NCBI GenBank assembly: GCA_902624535.1
Contig: CACNYF010000002.1
Span: 67,128 to 127,416 of the forward strand
DNA length: 60,289 nt
Direction of reading: 5' to 3'
Source: an uncultured Pelagibacteraceae bacterium
Lineage (GTDB): Bacteria; Pseudomonadota; Alphaproteobacteria; Pelagibacterales; Pelagibacteraceae
In this document: positions 9,092 to 17,459 of the stretch, one piece after another
How positions within the stretch are numbered: the stretch's first letter is position 1
Layout: every line of letters starts with the position of its first letter
Position numbers and translations under genes: made by a program
The notes under the pieces: generated by a model
Told to the model about the DNA's origin: nothing
The model's database searches: none
The model's input: the letters and a program-made list of their open reading frames with translations, nothing else

Positions 9092-10261
9092 ATGTCCTTT
9101 TCAAAAGAAGAATACAAACAAAGACTATTAAAAGTTCAATCTCTGATGAGAGAGAAAAAAATTGATTTAATCATTTCTCACGACACAAATAATATGAATT
9201 ATCTTACAGGCTACGATGCTTGGTCTTTTTATTATGCACAATGTGTATTAGTGCACGTTGATTCAAAAGAGCCAATTTGCTTTGTTAGAGATCAGGATGC
9301 AGGTGGGGCGTACATAAAGACCTATTTAAATAAAGACAATATTATTGTTTATGATGAGAGTTATATTCATACTTGGCCAAAACATCCCTATGATTACTTG
9401 ACCAAAGTAATTAAAGAAAAAAAATGGGATAAACTATCTATTGGAGTTGAAATGGATGCCCATTATTTTACAGCTTTTTGTTATGAGAAGATTAAACAGG
9501 GGTTGCCAAATGCAAACATTATCGATTCTGATCGACTAGTTAATTGGGCTAGATTAATTAAATCTAATGCAGAGATAAATTATATGAAGTCTGCTGCTTT
9601 AATTTCTCAAAAAGGAATGCAAACAGCAATTGATATTATTAAACCAGGAGTAAGACAATGTGATGCTGTTGGAGAAATTCAAAAAGCTTTATTTTATGGA
9701 ACTCCAGAATATGGAGGTGAATACTCAAGTATAGCAACTTTGCTTCCTACAGGAAAAGGAACATCAGCATCACACTTAACGGCAACACAAGATAAATTTA
9801 AAGAAGGTGAGGCAACAATAATTGAACTATCGGGTGTCTATAAAAGATACCATGCACCAATGGCTCGAACAGTTCTGCTTGGCAAACCTGATCAATTAAA
9901 AATAGATACTATGAATAAAACTATTGAAGCACTTCAAGCAGGAATAGATGCTACAAAACCCGGGAATACAGCTAATGATGTTGCTCAAGCATTTTGGAAA
10001 ATCTTAGATAAATATAAAATAGAAAAGAAATCAAGGACTGGTTATTCAATTGGTATCGGTTATCCACCTGACTGGGGAGAACATACTTTAAATATTTATA
10101 AAGGTGATATGACTGTTTTAGAACCAAATGTTTGTTTTCATATGATTGCAGTAATGCAGTTTGGTGAATGGGGAGTAGAAGCTTCAGAAGCTATAAGAGT
10201 AACAGAAACTGGATTTGAGTTATTCTGTAATTTTCCAAAAGAACTACATATTAAGAGTTAA
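9092..10261 (+). CDS. creatinase/ectoine-hydrolase (DoeA/EutD)-like M24-fold protein without metal ligands
   Basis: The 389-aa protein has the two-domain M24 "pita-bread" architecture: an N-terminal creatinase-like domain to about residue 155, then the catalytic domain. Where true aminopeptidases carry the two metal-binding Asp residues, this protein reads IELSGVYKRYHAPMART. Both are missing and the His typical of metal-free creatinase and ectoine hydrolase is present. YPPDWGEHT and NYLTGYDAWSFY also agree with what I remember of DoeA/EutD. The likely reaction is hydrolytic opening of a cyclic amidine (ectoine) or of a guanidino compound (creatine). It is paired with the EutA-like gene and followed by a PotABCD-type importer that may bring in its substrate. 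Confidence 0.72.
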   Translation: MSFSKEEYKQRLLKVQSLMREKKIDLIISHDTNNMNYLTGYDAWSFYYAQCVLVHVDSKEPICFVRDQDAGGAYIKTYLNKDNIIVYDESYIHTWPKHPYDYLTKVIKEKKWDKLSIGVEMDAHYFTAFCYEKIKQGLPNANIIDSDRLVNWARLIKSNAEINYMKSAALISQKGMQTAIDIIKPGVRQCDAVGEIQKALFYGTPEYGGEYSSIATLLPTGKGTSASHLTATQDKFKEGEATIIELSGVYKRYHAPMARTVLLGKPDQLKIDTMNKTIEALQAGIDATKPGNTANDVAQAFWKILDKYKIEKKSRTGYSIGIGYPPDWGEHTLNIYKGDMTVLEPNVCFHMIAVMQFGEWGVEASEAIRVTETGFELFCNFPKELHIKS

Positions 10262-10304
10262 TTAACTGTTGAAAATAAACTACACAAATGTTTTATAGTT
10301 CGTC

Positions 10305-11390
10305 ATGTCTAAAAATATAGAATTCGTAAAGTTTGATAAAGTTGACAAGAGTTACGATGGTAAGGTTTTAGTTGTTAAAGATTTAAACTTAGATATTTCG
10401 GAGGGTGAATTTATTACTATGCTTGGACCTTCAGGATCTGGAAAAACAACATGCTTAATGATGTTAGCAGGTTTTGAAACTCCAACAAACGGCGAAATTT
10501 ATTTAGATTCAAATCCAATTTCAAATATACCTCCTCATAAAAGAGGAATAGGAATGGTATTTCAAAATTATGCTCTATTTCCGCATATGACTGTCTATGA
10601 AAATCTTGCTTTCCCATTAAAAGTAAGAAAAATCCAAAAAGACGAAATTGACAAAAAAGTTGATAAAGCATTATCGATGGTATCTTTGTCTGGATTTGAA
10701 AGTAGAATGCCAGCACAATTATCTGGTGGACAACAACAAAGAGTTGCAGTTGCAAGAGCCTTAGTTTTTGATCCAGCTGTTGTTTTAATGGATGAACCAT
10801 TGGGTGCTTTAGACAAAAATTTAAGAGAAAGCATGCAATATGAAATAAAACATATCCACGAAAATATTGGTGTTACTGTCGTATACGTTACTCATGATCA
10901 GGGTGAAGCTTTAACAATGTCAAATCGAATTGCTGTATTTAATGACGGAAAAGTTCAACAATTATCAAGCCCTGATAAGTTGTATGAAGAACCAGTTAAC
11001 TCGTTTGTTGCAGAATTTATAGGAGAAAATAATACCTTCGGAGGAGAAGTCATAGATATTTCAAAAGGTGTGTGTAAAGTAAAACTTAACAATGGTGAAA
11101 TTTTAGCAAACCCAATATCTGTAAATGCAAAAGGTGATAAAACCACAGTATCAATAAGACCAGAAAGAGCATTGATAAATCCAAAAGATAAAATGGATAA
11201 TAACCAAAAAGGTAAAATCGAAGAAGTTATTTATCACGGTGATCATACGAGATTGAGAATTAATCTTTTAGGAAACAAGGAATTCATATTAAAGGTTCCA
11301 AATAGTTCTAATGAATTAGATCTAAAACTAGGTAATGAAATAAATGTTGGCTGGAACAGTCAAGATGCAAGAGCATTAGATCCTAAATAA
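10305..11390 (+). CDS. potA: spermidine/putrescine-type ABC transporter ATP-binding protein (PotA-like)
   Basis: The 361-aa ATPase has Walker A GPSGSGKTT, signature LSGGQQQRVAVARAL, Walker B VVLMDEPLGALD and the H-loop in VTHDQ. These are followed by a C-terminal TOBE regulatory domain of about 100 residues (SIRPERALI), as in PotA/CysA/MalK-type importers. It energises the importer whose binding protein and permeases follow in order A-D-B-C. The 43-base gap upstream holds TTGAAA and TATAGT hexamers 19 bases apart, a possible weak promoter. Substrates of such systems include polyamines, and in other bacteria osmolytes, so the ligand is not fixed. Confidence 0.85.
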   Translation: MSKNIEFVKFDKVDKSYDGKVLVVKDLNLDISEGEFITMLGPSGSGKTTCLMMLAGFETPTNGEIYLDSNPISNIPPHKRGIGMVFQNYALFPHMTVYENLAFPLKVRKIQKDEIDKKVDKALSMVSLSGFESRMPAQLSGGQQQRVAVARALVFDPAVVLMDEPLGALDKNLRESMQYEIKHIHENIGVTVVYVTHDQGEALTMSNRIAVFNDGKVQQLSSPDKLYEEPVNSFVAEFIGENNTFGGEVIDISKGVCKVKLNNGEILANPISVNAKGDKTTVSIRPERALINPKDKMDNNQKGKIEEVIYHGDHTRLRINLLGNKEFILKVPNSSNELDLKLGNEINVGWNSQDARALDPK

Positions 11391-11429
11391 CATACAATAT
11401 ACCTAATATAATACTTACAAAATGGCCTG

Positions 11430-11458
11430 TTGACTCTGAATGCCCTATTTGTTGTAAT
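11430..11458 (+). promoter_or_regulatory. sigma70-type promoter for the binding-protein gene
   Basis: TTGACT (11430-11435) and TGTAAT (11453-11458) are separated by 17 bases and lie 45 bases upstream of the solute-binding-protein start. Each hexamer differs from consensus at one base. This would allow the binding protein to be expressed above the level of the ATPase gene upstream, which is usual for such systems. Confidence 0.5.
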
Positions 11459-11480
11459 TAAACATATAAATTAATTTATA

Positions 11481-11492
11481 TTAAACGTTTAA
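11481..11492. promoter_or_regulatory. 12-bp palindrome with central CG upstream of the binding-protein gene (candidate operator)
   Basis: TTAAACGTTTAA is a perfect palindrome with a central CG, the layout seen in LacI-family operators. It lies downstream of the -10 element and directly before the Shine-Dalgarno site, where a bound repressor would block transcription. No LacI-type regulator is encoded in the window, so the call is speculative. Confidence 0.3.
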
Positions 11493-11494
11493 AC

Positions 11495-11499
11495 GGAGG
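11495..11499 (+). promoter_or_regulatory. strong Shine-Dalgarno site (GGAGG)
   Basis: GGAGG lies four bases before the ATG at 11504. Most genes in this window have no recognisable Shine-Dalgarno site, so this marks the binding protein as a highly translated product and fixes its start. Confidence 0.7.
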
Positions 11500-11503
11500 A
11501 TAA

Positions 11504-12622
11504 ATGAAAAAATTAAGTAAATTATTACTTGCTCTTTCTTTTGCTCTTTCAATAACTACATCTGCATTTGCGGTAACCGTCGCATCTTGGGGTGGAGCTT
11601 ATACAGAGTCTCAAAAGCTAGGGTATGGTGATCCAACTGCAAAAGCTCTCGGTGTTGATATCAACTGGGTAGATTATTCAGGTGGATTATCTGAGATTAA
11701 GGCTCAAAAAGAAGCGGGTGCCATTACTTGGGATATTATCGATGTATTCGCATTTGATACTATCAATGGATGTGACGAAGGAATTTTTGTTGAATTCGAT
11801 TTTGACAAAGACTTCCCTGCAGCTCCAGATGGAACACCTGCAAGTGAAGATTTCTTTGCTCCAATGCCAAGTAAATGTGCTGTAGGAAACATTCTATATT
11901 CATGGAACTACGCATATGATACTAGAGCATTTGATGGAAAATCGCCTTCAACTATTAAGGACTTTTTCAACACTAAAAAATTTCCAGGAAAAAGAGCAAT
12001 TTATAAATCTGCTCTTACAAACCTAGAAATTGCTTTAGCTGGTGACGGTGTTTACATGGGTAAAGGTGGATCTGAGATCTACAAGTTACTAGAAACAGAA
12101 GCTGGTGTTAACAGAGCAATGAACAAAATCAAAGAGCTTTGCACAGATCCAAATGGTGGATGTGTATTCTGGTCAGCTGGTGCTCAACCACCAGAATTAT
12201 TAGTTGCTGGTGAAGTTGTAATGGCAACAGGCTGGAATGGAAGATTCTTCAACGCTGAAGTTGGTGAAGGTGCTCCAATTGCGCAAGTATGGGATGGACA
12301 AGGTCTTGACTATGAATATTTCGCACTTGTAAAAGGTGGACCAGATGAAGCGAATGCTAAAAAAGCGTTAGCAATGATGACTAACACAGAAATGTTAGCA
12401 GGAAGCGCTAAATATATCGCTTATGCACCATACAGATTATCATCTTTAGAAATTATCAAAGCTAATGAGCCTTGGTACAAAGACGGTAAAACTGAAATGA
12501 TGCCTCAAATGCCAACTGCTCCTGCGAATACTAAAAAATACTTTTTAGTTGATCCATTTTTCTGGGCTGATAATGGCACAGAACTTGGTGAGAAGTGGGA
12601 AGCTATGAAAGCTGGTCTATAA
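11504..12622 (+). CDS. potD: spermidine/putrescine-type periplasmic binding protein (PotD-like)
   Basis: The 372-aa precursor has a clear signal peptide, MKKLSKLLLALSFALS with cleavage after AFA at about residue 23. The mature part starts VTVASWGGAYTESQ, typical of PotD/PotF-type (family 1/8) binding proteins. It captures the ligand in the periplasm for the PotB/PotC-like permeases encoded next. The gene uses many C-ending codons (TTC, AAC, ATC, TAC) compared with its neighbours, and has a strong Shine-Dalgarno site, its own promoter and a terminator, all signs of high expression. SAR11 is reported to import polyamines, but the creatinase/ectoine-hydrolase-like gene upstream leaves the ligand open. 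Confidence 0.85.
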   Translation: MKKLSKLLLALSFALSITTSAFAVTVASWGGAYTESQKLGYGDPTAKALGVDINWVDYSGGLSEIKAQKEAGAITWDIIDVFAFDTINGCDEGIFVEFDFDKDFPAAPDGTPASEDFFAPMPSKCAVGNILYSWNYAYDTRAFDGKSPSTIKDFFNTKKFPGKRAIYKSALTNLEIALAGDGVYMGKGGSEIYKLLETEAGVNRAMNKIKELCTDPNGGCVFWSAGAQPPELLVAGEVVMATGWNGRFFNAEVGEGAPIAQVWDGQGLDYEYFALVKGGPDEANAKKALAMMTNTEMLAGSAKYIAYAPYRLSSLEIIKANEPWYKDGKTEMMPQMPTAPANTKKYFLVDPFFWADNGTELGEKWEAMKAGL

Positions 12623-12659
12623 TATAAGTATTAAAGACTAGTATAATATAATATATATA

Positions 12660-12684
12660 GGGCGACTTTAAAGTCGCCCTTTTT
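12660..12684 (+). terminator. intrinsic terminator after the binding-protein gene
   Basis: A perfect 20-base palindrome at 12660-12679 (arms GGGCGACTTT / AAAGTCGCCC) is followed by TTTTT. It lies 37 bases after the binding-protein stop and only nine bases before the permease ATG at 12689. It should end most transcripts after the binding protein and let a fraction through to the permeases. Confidence 0.8.
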
Positions 12685-12688
12685 ATTT

Positions 12689-13951
12689 ATGAGCAGTGAA
12701 ACAAAACAAATATTAACTACCGACGGAATTCCCTTAGAGATAAGCTTAAAAAAAGCTGAGCGGAAAAATAAAATCAAAGCATTTTTACTTGTTGCTCCAT
12801 TATTACTATTTTTGATTATTACTTACATCTTTCCAATTGGGGAAATGTTTACAAGAAGTATTGATGATAAAATGATTACTAACATGCTTCCTAAAACATT
12901 TAAATCTATGGAGACCTGGGATGGCAAAGAGCTTCCACCTGAAGAAGTATTTGCCTCATTCTTATCTGACTTTAAAATTCTTGTAGATAAAAAGGAACAT
13001 GGAAAATTAGCTCAAAGACTTAATAAAGAAAAAAATGGTTTTACCACCATAACAAAAAAATTATTTAGACAAGTTAAAAGAAATAAAATTGATGAGACAC
13101 AAAGTATTAAAGAACAAATAATGAAAGTTCATAAACGATGGAGAAATGTAGAATACTGGCAAGCAATTAAAAGAACTGCGCCCCCTTATACTTCAGCTAA
13201 ATATTTAAAAGCTATGGACATGTATTTGAATGAAGATAACAAAATTACTCAAGTTAGCGAAGATAGAAGAATACACAGAATTTTGTGGTTAAGAACTGTA
13301 GAGGTTGCTTTTTTTGTTACCGTATTTTGTTTCTTAATGGGTTATCCAATAGCTCATTTGCTAGCAACTCTTCCTATGAAATACAGCAATTTATTAATGA
13401 TATGTGTCCTCCTTCCTTTTTGGACATCATTGTTGGTTAGAACAGCTAGCTGGATGATATTACTTCAACAGCAAGGTGTGGTTAATGATTTCTTTGTAAT
13501 GATAGGACTAGTTGCAGACGATAATAGGCCTGAAATGATGTATAATAAAGTTGGAACTTATGTTGCAATGACACAAATATTATTGCCATTTATGGTTTTA
13601 CCTCTTTATAGCGTTATGAAAACAATTTCTCCAAGTTTGATGAGAGCAGGAAAATCTCTTGGTGGAACACCATTTGTGGCTTTTTGGAAAGTATATTTTC
13701 CATTAACAATACCTGGTATTGGGGCAGGTTGTCTTTTAGTTTTTATTCTTGCAATTGGATATTACATTACACCTGCTTTAGTTGGAGGAGCATCAGGAAC
13801 ATTAATTAGTAATCAAATAGCATACCATATGAAGTCTACTTTAGATTGGAGTTTTGCTTCTGCAATGGGACTTATGTTACTTAGTGGTGTTTTGGTTATT
13901 TATTGGATTTATAACAAACTAGTTGGGGTTGATAATATTAAATTAGGATAG
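12689..13951 (+). CDS. potB: ABC transporter permease (PotB-like) with a long N-terminal insert
   Basis: The 420-aa integral membrane protein has a first helix near residues 30-52, then a hydrophilic loop of about 150 residues (roughly 55-205, rich in Lys/Glu). The usual permease core with its EAA-type loop (RAGKSLGGTPFVAFWKVYFP) follows. Canonical PotB is near 280-300 aa, so the large loop between the first two helices is the oddity. It follows a terminator hairpin with no Shine-Dalgarno site, implying read-through expression. With the PotC-like protein starting two bases later it forms the translocation channel. Confidence 0.85.
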   Translation: MSSETKQILTTDGIPLEISLKKAERKNKIKAFLLVAPLLLFLIITYIFPIGEMFTRSIDDKMITNMLPKTFKSMETWDGKELPPEEVFASFLSDFKILVDKKEHGKLAQRLNKEKNGFTTITKKLFRQVKRNKIDETQSIKEQIMKVHKRWRNVEYWQAIKRTAPPYTSAKYLKAMDMYLNEDNKITQVSEDRRIHRILWLRTVEVAFFVTVFCFLMGYPIAHLLATLPMKYSNLLMICVLLPFWTSLLVRTASWMILLQQQGVVNDFFVMIGLVADDNRPEMMYNKVGTYVAMTQILLPFMVLPLYSVMKTISPSLMRAGKSLGGTPFVAFWKVYFPLTIPGIGAGCLLVFILAIGYYITPALVGGASGTLISNQIAYHMKSTLDWSFASAMGLMLLSGVLVIYWIYNKLVGVDNIKLG

Positions 13952-13952
13952 A

Positions 13953-14807
13953 ATGGCATTACCAAAATATACAGAAACTAGATATAGAATTTGGCATTAT
14001 TTTTATATTGCCATATGTACCTTTGTATTTATTTTCTTAATAGCACCTTTGTTTGTAATATTTCCATTATCATTTAATGCAGAGGAGTTTCTTGTTTTTT
14101 CAGAAGGAATGAAAAACTTAGACCCAGATGCTTTTTCTTTAAGATGGTACAAAGATATGGTTTACGGAACAAAAAATCCATGGGGACTTGCTGCAAAGAA
14201 TAGTTTTATTATTGCTATATTTGCAACTCTAGGCTCAGTAATTTTAGGAACAGTTGCTGCATTAGGATTAAGTAGCAGACATATGCCTTTTAAAGGAATA
14301 ATAATGGCAACTTTAATTTCACCAATGATAGTTCCACTTATTATATCTGGTGTTGCAATATTCTTCTTTATGGCAAAGGCAGGTTTAGCGGCAACACATA
14401 CAGGAATAGTTTTAGCTCATATTATTTTAGGGACACCATTTGTTGTAATCACTGTTACCGCAACATTATCAGGCTTTGATCATAGTGTAACAAGAGCAGC
14501 AGCTAGTTTGGGTAGTAATCCAGTAAATACATTTATGAAAATAACACTTCCTTTAATTTTACCTGGCGTAATTTCAGGAGGTTTATTTGCTTTTGTAACG
14601 TCTTTTGATGAAGTTGTAGTAGTGCTATTTTTGGCAGGTCTTGAAAATACAACTATCCCAATTCAAATGTGGACAGGTTTAAGAGAACAATTAAGTCCCA
14701 CCATTCTAGCAGTTGCTACGTGTTTAATCATTTTATCAACTTTAATATTAATTAGCGCCGAATTGTTAAGAAGAAGATCTGAAAGATTAAGAGGAATTAA
14801 CAGATAA
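13953..14807 (+). CDS. potC: ABC transporter permease (PotC-like)
   Basis: The 284-aa permease has six predicted membrane helices and the cytoplasmic EAA-type loop RAAASLGSNPVNTFMKITLP that docks on the ATPase. Length and topology match PotC. It starts two bases after the PotB-like stop and completes the four-component importer. The gene meets the thiolase gene on the other strand with no gap. Confidence 0.87.
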   Translation: MALPKYTETRYRIWHYFYIAICTFVFIFLIAPLFVIFPLSFNAEEFLVFSEGMKNLDPDAFSLRWYKDMVYGTKNPWGLAAKNSFIIAIFATLGSVILGTVAALGLSSRHMPFKGIIMATLISPMIVPLIISGVAIFFFMAKAGLAATHTGIVLAHIILGTPFVVITVTATLSGFDHSVTRAAASLGSNPVNTFMKITLPLILPGVISGGLFAFVTSFDEVVVVLFLAGLENTTIPIQMWTGLREQLSPTILAVATCLIILSTLILISAELLRRRSERLRGINR

Positions 14808-15932
14808 TTAATTTACAGACTCAATTATTGTCGCAATACCCATACCTAAACCTATACATTGAGTAGATAAAGCATATTTTTTATTTTCACGTCTAAGTAA
14901 GTCTGCAGCTTTACCAGTTATTCTTGCTCCTGTTGCTCCAAGAGGATGCCCAAGTGCTAATGCTCCACCGTCTAAATTAGCTTTCTTTTGATCGATACCA
15001 AGATCTTTTAAACATGCTATTGATTGAGATGCGAAAGCCTCATTAATTTCGACAATATCAATATCATCAATTGATAAATTTGCTCTCTCCAATACTTTTT
15101 TTGTTGCACCTATAGGTCCAAGTCCCATTACATCAGGTTCACATCCTTTAACCCCAGTTGCAACAATTCTACCCAAAATTTCTAATCCATTTTCTTTCGC
15201 ATAGCTTTCTTCACATATCAATGTTGCTGCTGCTCCATCAGTAAGAGGTGATGACGTTGCTGCAGTAACAGTTCCTTCTTGATCAAATGCAAGTTTTAGT
15301 CCATCTAAAGTTTCTTGATTACTTTTTGGACGTATATTTCCATCTTTTGTGCAGCCAGCAATTTCAACTATCTCATTTTTAAATTTACCTTTAACCTCAG
15401 CCTCATTAGCTTTTTGATGACTTTGAATTGCAAACTCTTGTTGCTCAGTTCTTGAAATTTTATATCTCTTAGCTACATTTTCAGCAGTTATACCCATTGA
15501 AAAATAAACATTTGGATTTTCTTTATCTGTGTAAGGATAAGGTATCGGTTCAAAGCCAGTTGTCACTCTAGTCATACTTTCAACACCTCCACATACAAAA
15601 ACTTTACCTGCGCCCATTGCTATTTTACCCGCTGCAACATGAATAGCTTCCATAGATGAGCCACACCATCTATCAACAGTCATTCCAGACGTATGTATTT
15701 CCATCCCAGATAAAAATGTTGTTAGTTTCCCAATATTAAAACTCTGCTCCCCAACCTGGAAAGCACACCCAACAACAATATCTTCAATATCAGCAGGGTT
15801 TATTTTTGTTTTAGATACAAGATTTTTAACAACATCGGCAAACATATTTACAGGCTTAACATTAATTAATTCACCTTTTCTTGCCATTGTAAAAGGTGAT
15901 CTTGAATATCCTGCTATAACCGCTCTTTTCAT
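14808..15932 (-). CDS. thiolase family acyl-CoA acetyltransferase
   Basis: The 374-aa protein has the thiolase nucleophile Cys90 in DRWCGSSMEA, the EINEAFASQ segment, GHPLGATGAR with the catalytic His, and the second Cys in STQCIGLGMG. Family members cleave 3-oxoacyl-CoA or condense two acyl-CoAs. It is slightly shorter than a typical 390-aa acetyl-CoA acetyltransferase, and WCGSS replaces the common CASG. It is the last gene of a minus-strand run with demethylase, ThDP-lyase and hydroxyacid-oxidase genes, so it may release acetyl-CoA at the end of that pathway. A general beta-oxidation role with the FadB-like protein at 27904 is the alternative. Confidence 0.87.
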   Translation of the reverse strand: MKRAVIAGYSRSPFTMARKGELINVKPVNMFADVVKNLVSKTKINPADIEDIVVGCAFQVGEQSFNIGKLTTFLSGMEIHTSGMTVDRWCGSSMEAIHVAAGKIAMGAGKVFVCGGVESMTRVTTGFEPIPYPYTDKENPNVYFSMGITAENVAKRYKISRTEQQEFAIQSHQKANEAEVKGKFKNEIVEIAGCTKDGNIRPKSNQETLDGLKLAFDQEGTVTAATSSPLTDGAAATLICEESYAKENGLEILGRIVATGVKGCEPDVMGLGPIGATKKVLERANLSIDDIDIVEINEAFASQSIACLKDLGIDQKKANLDGGALALGHPLGATGARITGKAADLLRRENKKYALSTQCIGLGMGIATIIESVN

Positions 15933-15955
15933 ATAAGATTTATACCTACTAATTA

Positions 15956-17119
15956 TTATTTTGAAAATGGTAAAGAGGACACAATCCCTTTTCTTAATTT
16001 ATTATCTGGAGTATGAACTAAAACTTCTGACCCTATTTTGCAAAATTCATTTAAAATCATGGATAAACCAATATTTTTTTTGAATTTTGGAGAATAAATA
16101 CCTGAGGTAATTTTACCAATTAATTTCTTATCTTTTGAATATAGTGGAAAAGGAACTGAACATGGCGGACAGTCTATACCATCAAATAATACTCCTTTTA
16201 ATTTTTGTTTTACACCTTGTTTTTTAATTTTCTCTAAAACATTTTTTCCAATGAAGTCATGATCACTTTCATTATTACAATATTTTTCTAAGTTGCATTC
16301 AATTGGATTATTTTCTTTTGTAAAATCATTTCCATATGACATTAATCCTGCTTCTATTCTATCAATTAAATTTGGGCAACCCGGAGCAATATTAAATTCT
16401 TTTCCTGCTTTCCATATTATATCCCAGATTTTTTCACCCATTTCATTTTTATCGAAGTAATCTTCAAAACATTTAAAATAAATTTCAAACCCATCTTGTT
16501 TACTATACCCTGATCTAGCAATAATTTGTTTAGTCCCTAAAAAATCAAATACCTTAAAATTAAAAAATTTTATTTTTCTTATATCTTCTCCAAATATAGA
16601 TGCCATTAAGTCCTCAGCTTTAGGACCCTGAACTGCAAGAGGATAAACATCAGGCTCTATTATGTTTACATTAAGACCTAAACCAACAGCGATACCTTTT
16701 GCCCAAAGCAATACATCTGAGTCTGCTATAGAAATCCAAAACATATCATCATCTAATTTTAACAATACTGGATCATTTATCATTCCAGCATTTTCGTCTA
16801 TCATAGGTATATAAAAACATTTTCCAGCTTCCATATTATGTAGTGATCTTGGCGTCATTTTCTGAACAAGAAAACTTGCATCTGGACCTGATATCTGTAC
16901 CTGTCTTTGACATGATACATCCCACAACTGAACATATTCATTTAAATGCCAATAATCATCCTCAACAGATTTCTGAAATCTTTTTGGTAAAAGCATGTGA
17001 TTTACAACTGTAAAATCGGTTACGCCACACTCTTCAACTCTCTTTGTGTAAGGAGTTCTTCTTATTCTCCTCGACATATTTAGTTTTGTGCTTATTTTAC
17101 TTTGTATTAACGAAGCCAT
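15956..17119 (-). CDS. DmdA-like (GcvT-fold) tetrahydrofolate-dependent demethylase
   Basis: The 387-aa protein has the aminomethyltransferase (GcvT) fold. Segments closely resemble what I remember of SAR11 DMSP demethylase DmdA: an MASLI start, SRRIRRTPYTKRVEECGV, NHMLLP, INDPVLLKL with the catalytic Asp, ADSDVLLWA, PLAVQGPKA and RIEAGLMSYGNDF. DmdA transfers a methyl group from DMSP to tetrahydrofolate. Differences, for example RSGYSKQ where I recall RSGWSKQ, and an acidic insert in the last third, suggest a paralogue with another methylated substrate. The transthyretin-like gene lies three bases upstream and a ThDP lyase follows that, so it belongs to a multi-step pathway. Confidence 0.78.
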   Translation of the reverse strand: MASLIQSKISTKLNMSRRIRRTPYTKRVEECGVTDFTVVNHMLLPKRFQKSVEDDYWHLNEYVQLWDVSCQRQVQISGPDASFLVQKMTPRSLHNMEAGKCFYIPMIDENAGMINDPVLLKLDDDMFWISIADSDVLLWAKGIAVGLGLNVNIIEPDVYPLAVQGPKAEDLMASIFGEDIRKIKFFNFKVFDFLGTKQIIARSGYSKQDGFEIYFKCFEDYFDKNEMGEKIWDIIWKAGKEFNIAPGCPNLIDRIEAGLMSYGNDFTKENNPIECNLEKYCNNESDHDFIGKNVLEKIKKQGVKQKLKGVLFDGIDCPPCSVPFPLYSKDKKLIGKITSGIYSPKFKKNIGLSMILNEFCKIGSEVLVHTPDNKLRKGIVSSLPFSK

Positions 17120-17122
17120 ATA

Positions 17123-17458
17123 TTATTTAGACCACCACACAGTATAGCTGTTAGGAGAAATTATTATTGGCAAATGATAATTTTTTTTATTATCGACCAT
17201 TTTAAATTTTATGACTATTTCACCCACATTTTTTTTCTTTTTAAAGTAACTTTTAATATCACAAATCATTTCATAATCGCATTTACAATCTTTTTTGCTA
17301 AGATTGAAATACTGATTAATTCTACCATTTCCATCAGTCTTTGTATTCAAAAAAAGCTTTTTTAATTTTGAAGATTGTATTTGATAAATTTTTACTTTGA
17401 CATTACTTGCATGAGTTCCATCAGAACCATTCAATAAATGTGAGCTAAATTTTGCCAT
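17123..17458 (-). CDS. transthyretin-like (5-hydroxyisourate hydrolase family) protein lacking the C-terminal YRGS
   Basis: The 111-aa protein matches the length and layout of 5-hydroxyisourate hydrolase. It has an N-terminal SSHLLN with His7, a TDGNGR segment, and a C-terminal strand YHLPIIISPNSYTVWWSK. The presumed catalytic His/Arg/His are retained. The family hallmark YRGS tetrapeptide is replaced by WWSK, so urate breakdown is unlikely to be its role. It sits between a DmdA-like demethylase and a ThDP enzyme with one- to three-base spacing. I infer hydrolysis of a cyclic amide or similar in the same pathway. Confidence 0.7.
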   Translation of the reverse strand: MAKFSSHLLNGSDGTHASNVKVKIYQIQSSKLKKLFLNTKTDGNGRINQYFNLSKKDCKCDYEMICDIKSYFKKKKNVGEIVIKFKMVDNKKNYHLPIIISPNSYTVWWSK

Positions 17459-17459
17459 T

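Noticed and set aside
15956-17119. Calling this gene true DMSP demethylase dmdA
   Set aside because: Resemblance is strong, but key stretches differ from the remembered DmdA sequence, and the operon context does not contain other DMSP genes; DmdA-like is as far as the sequence supports.
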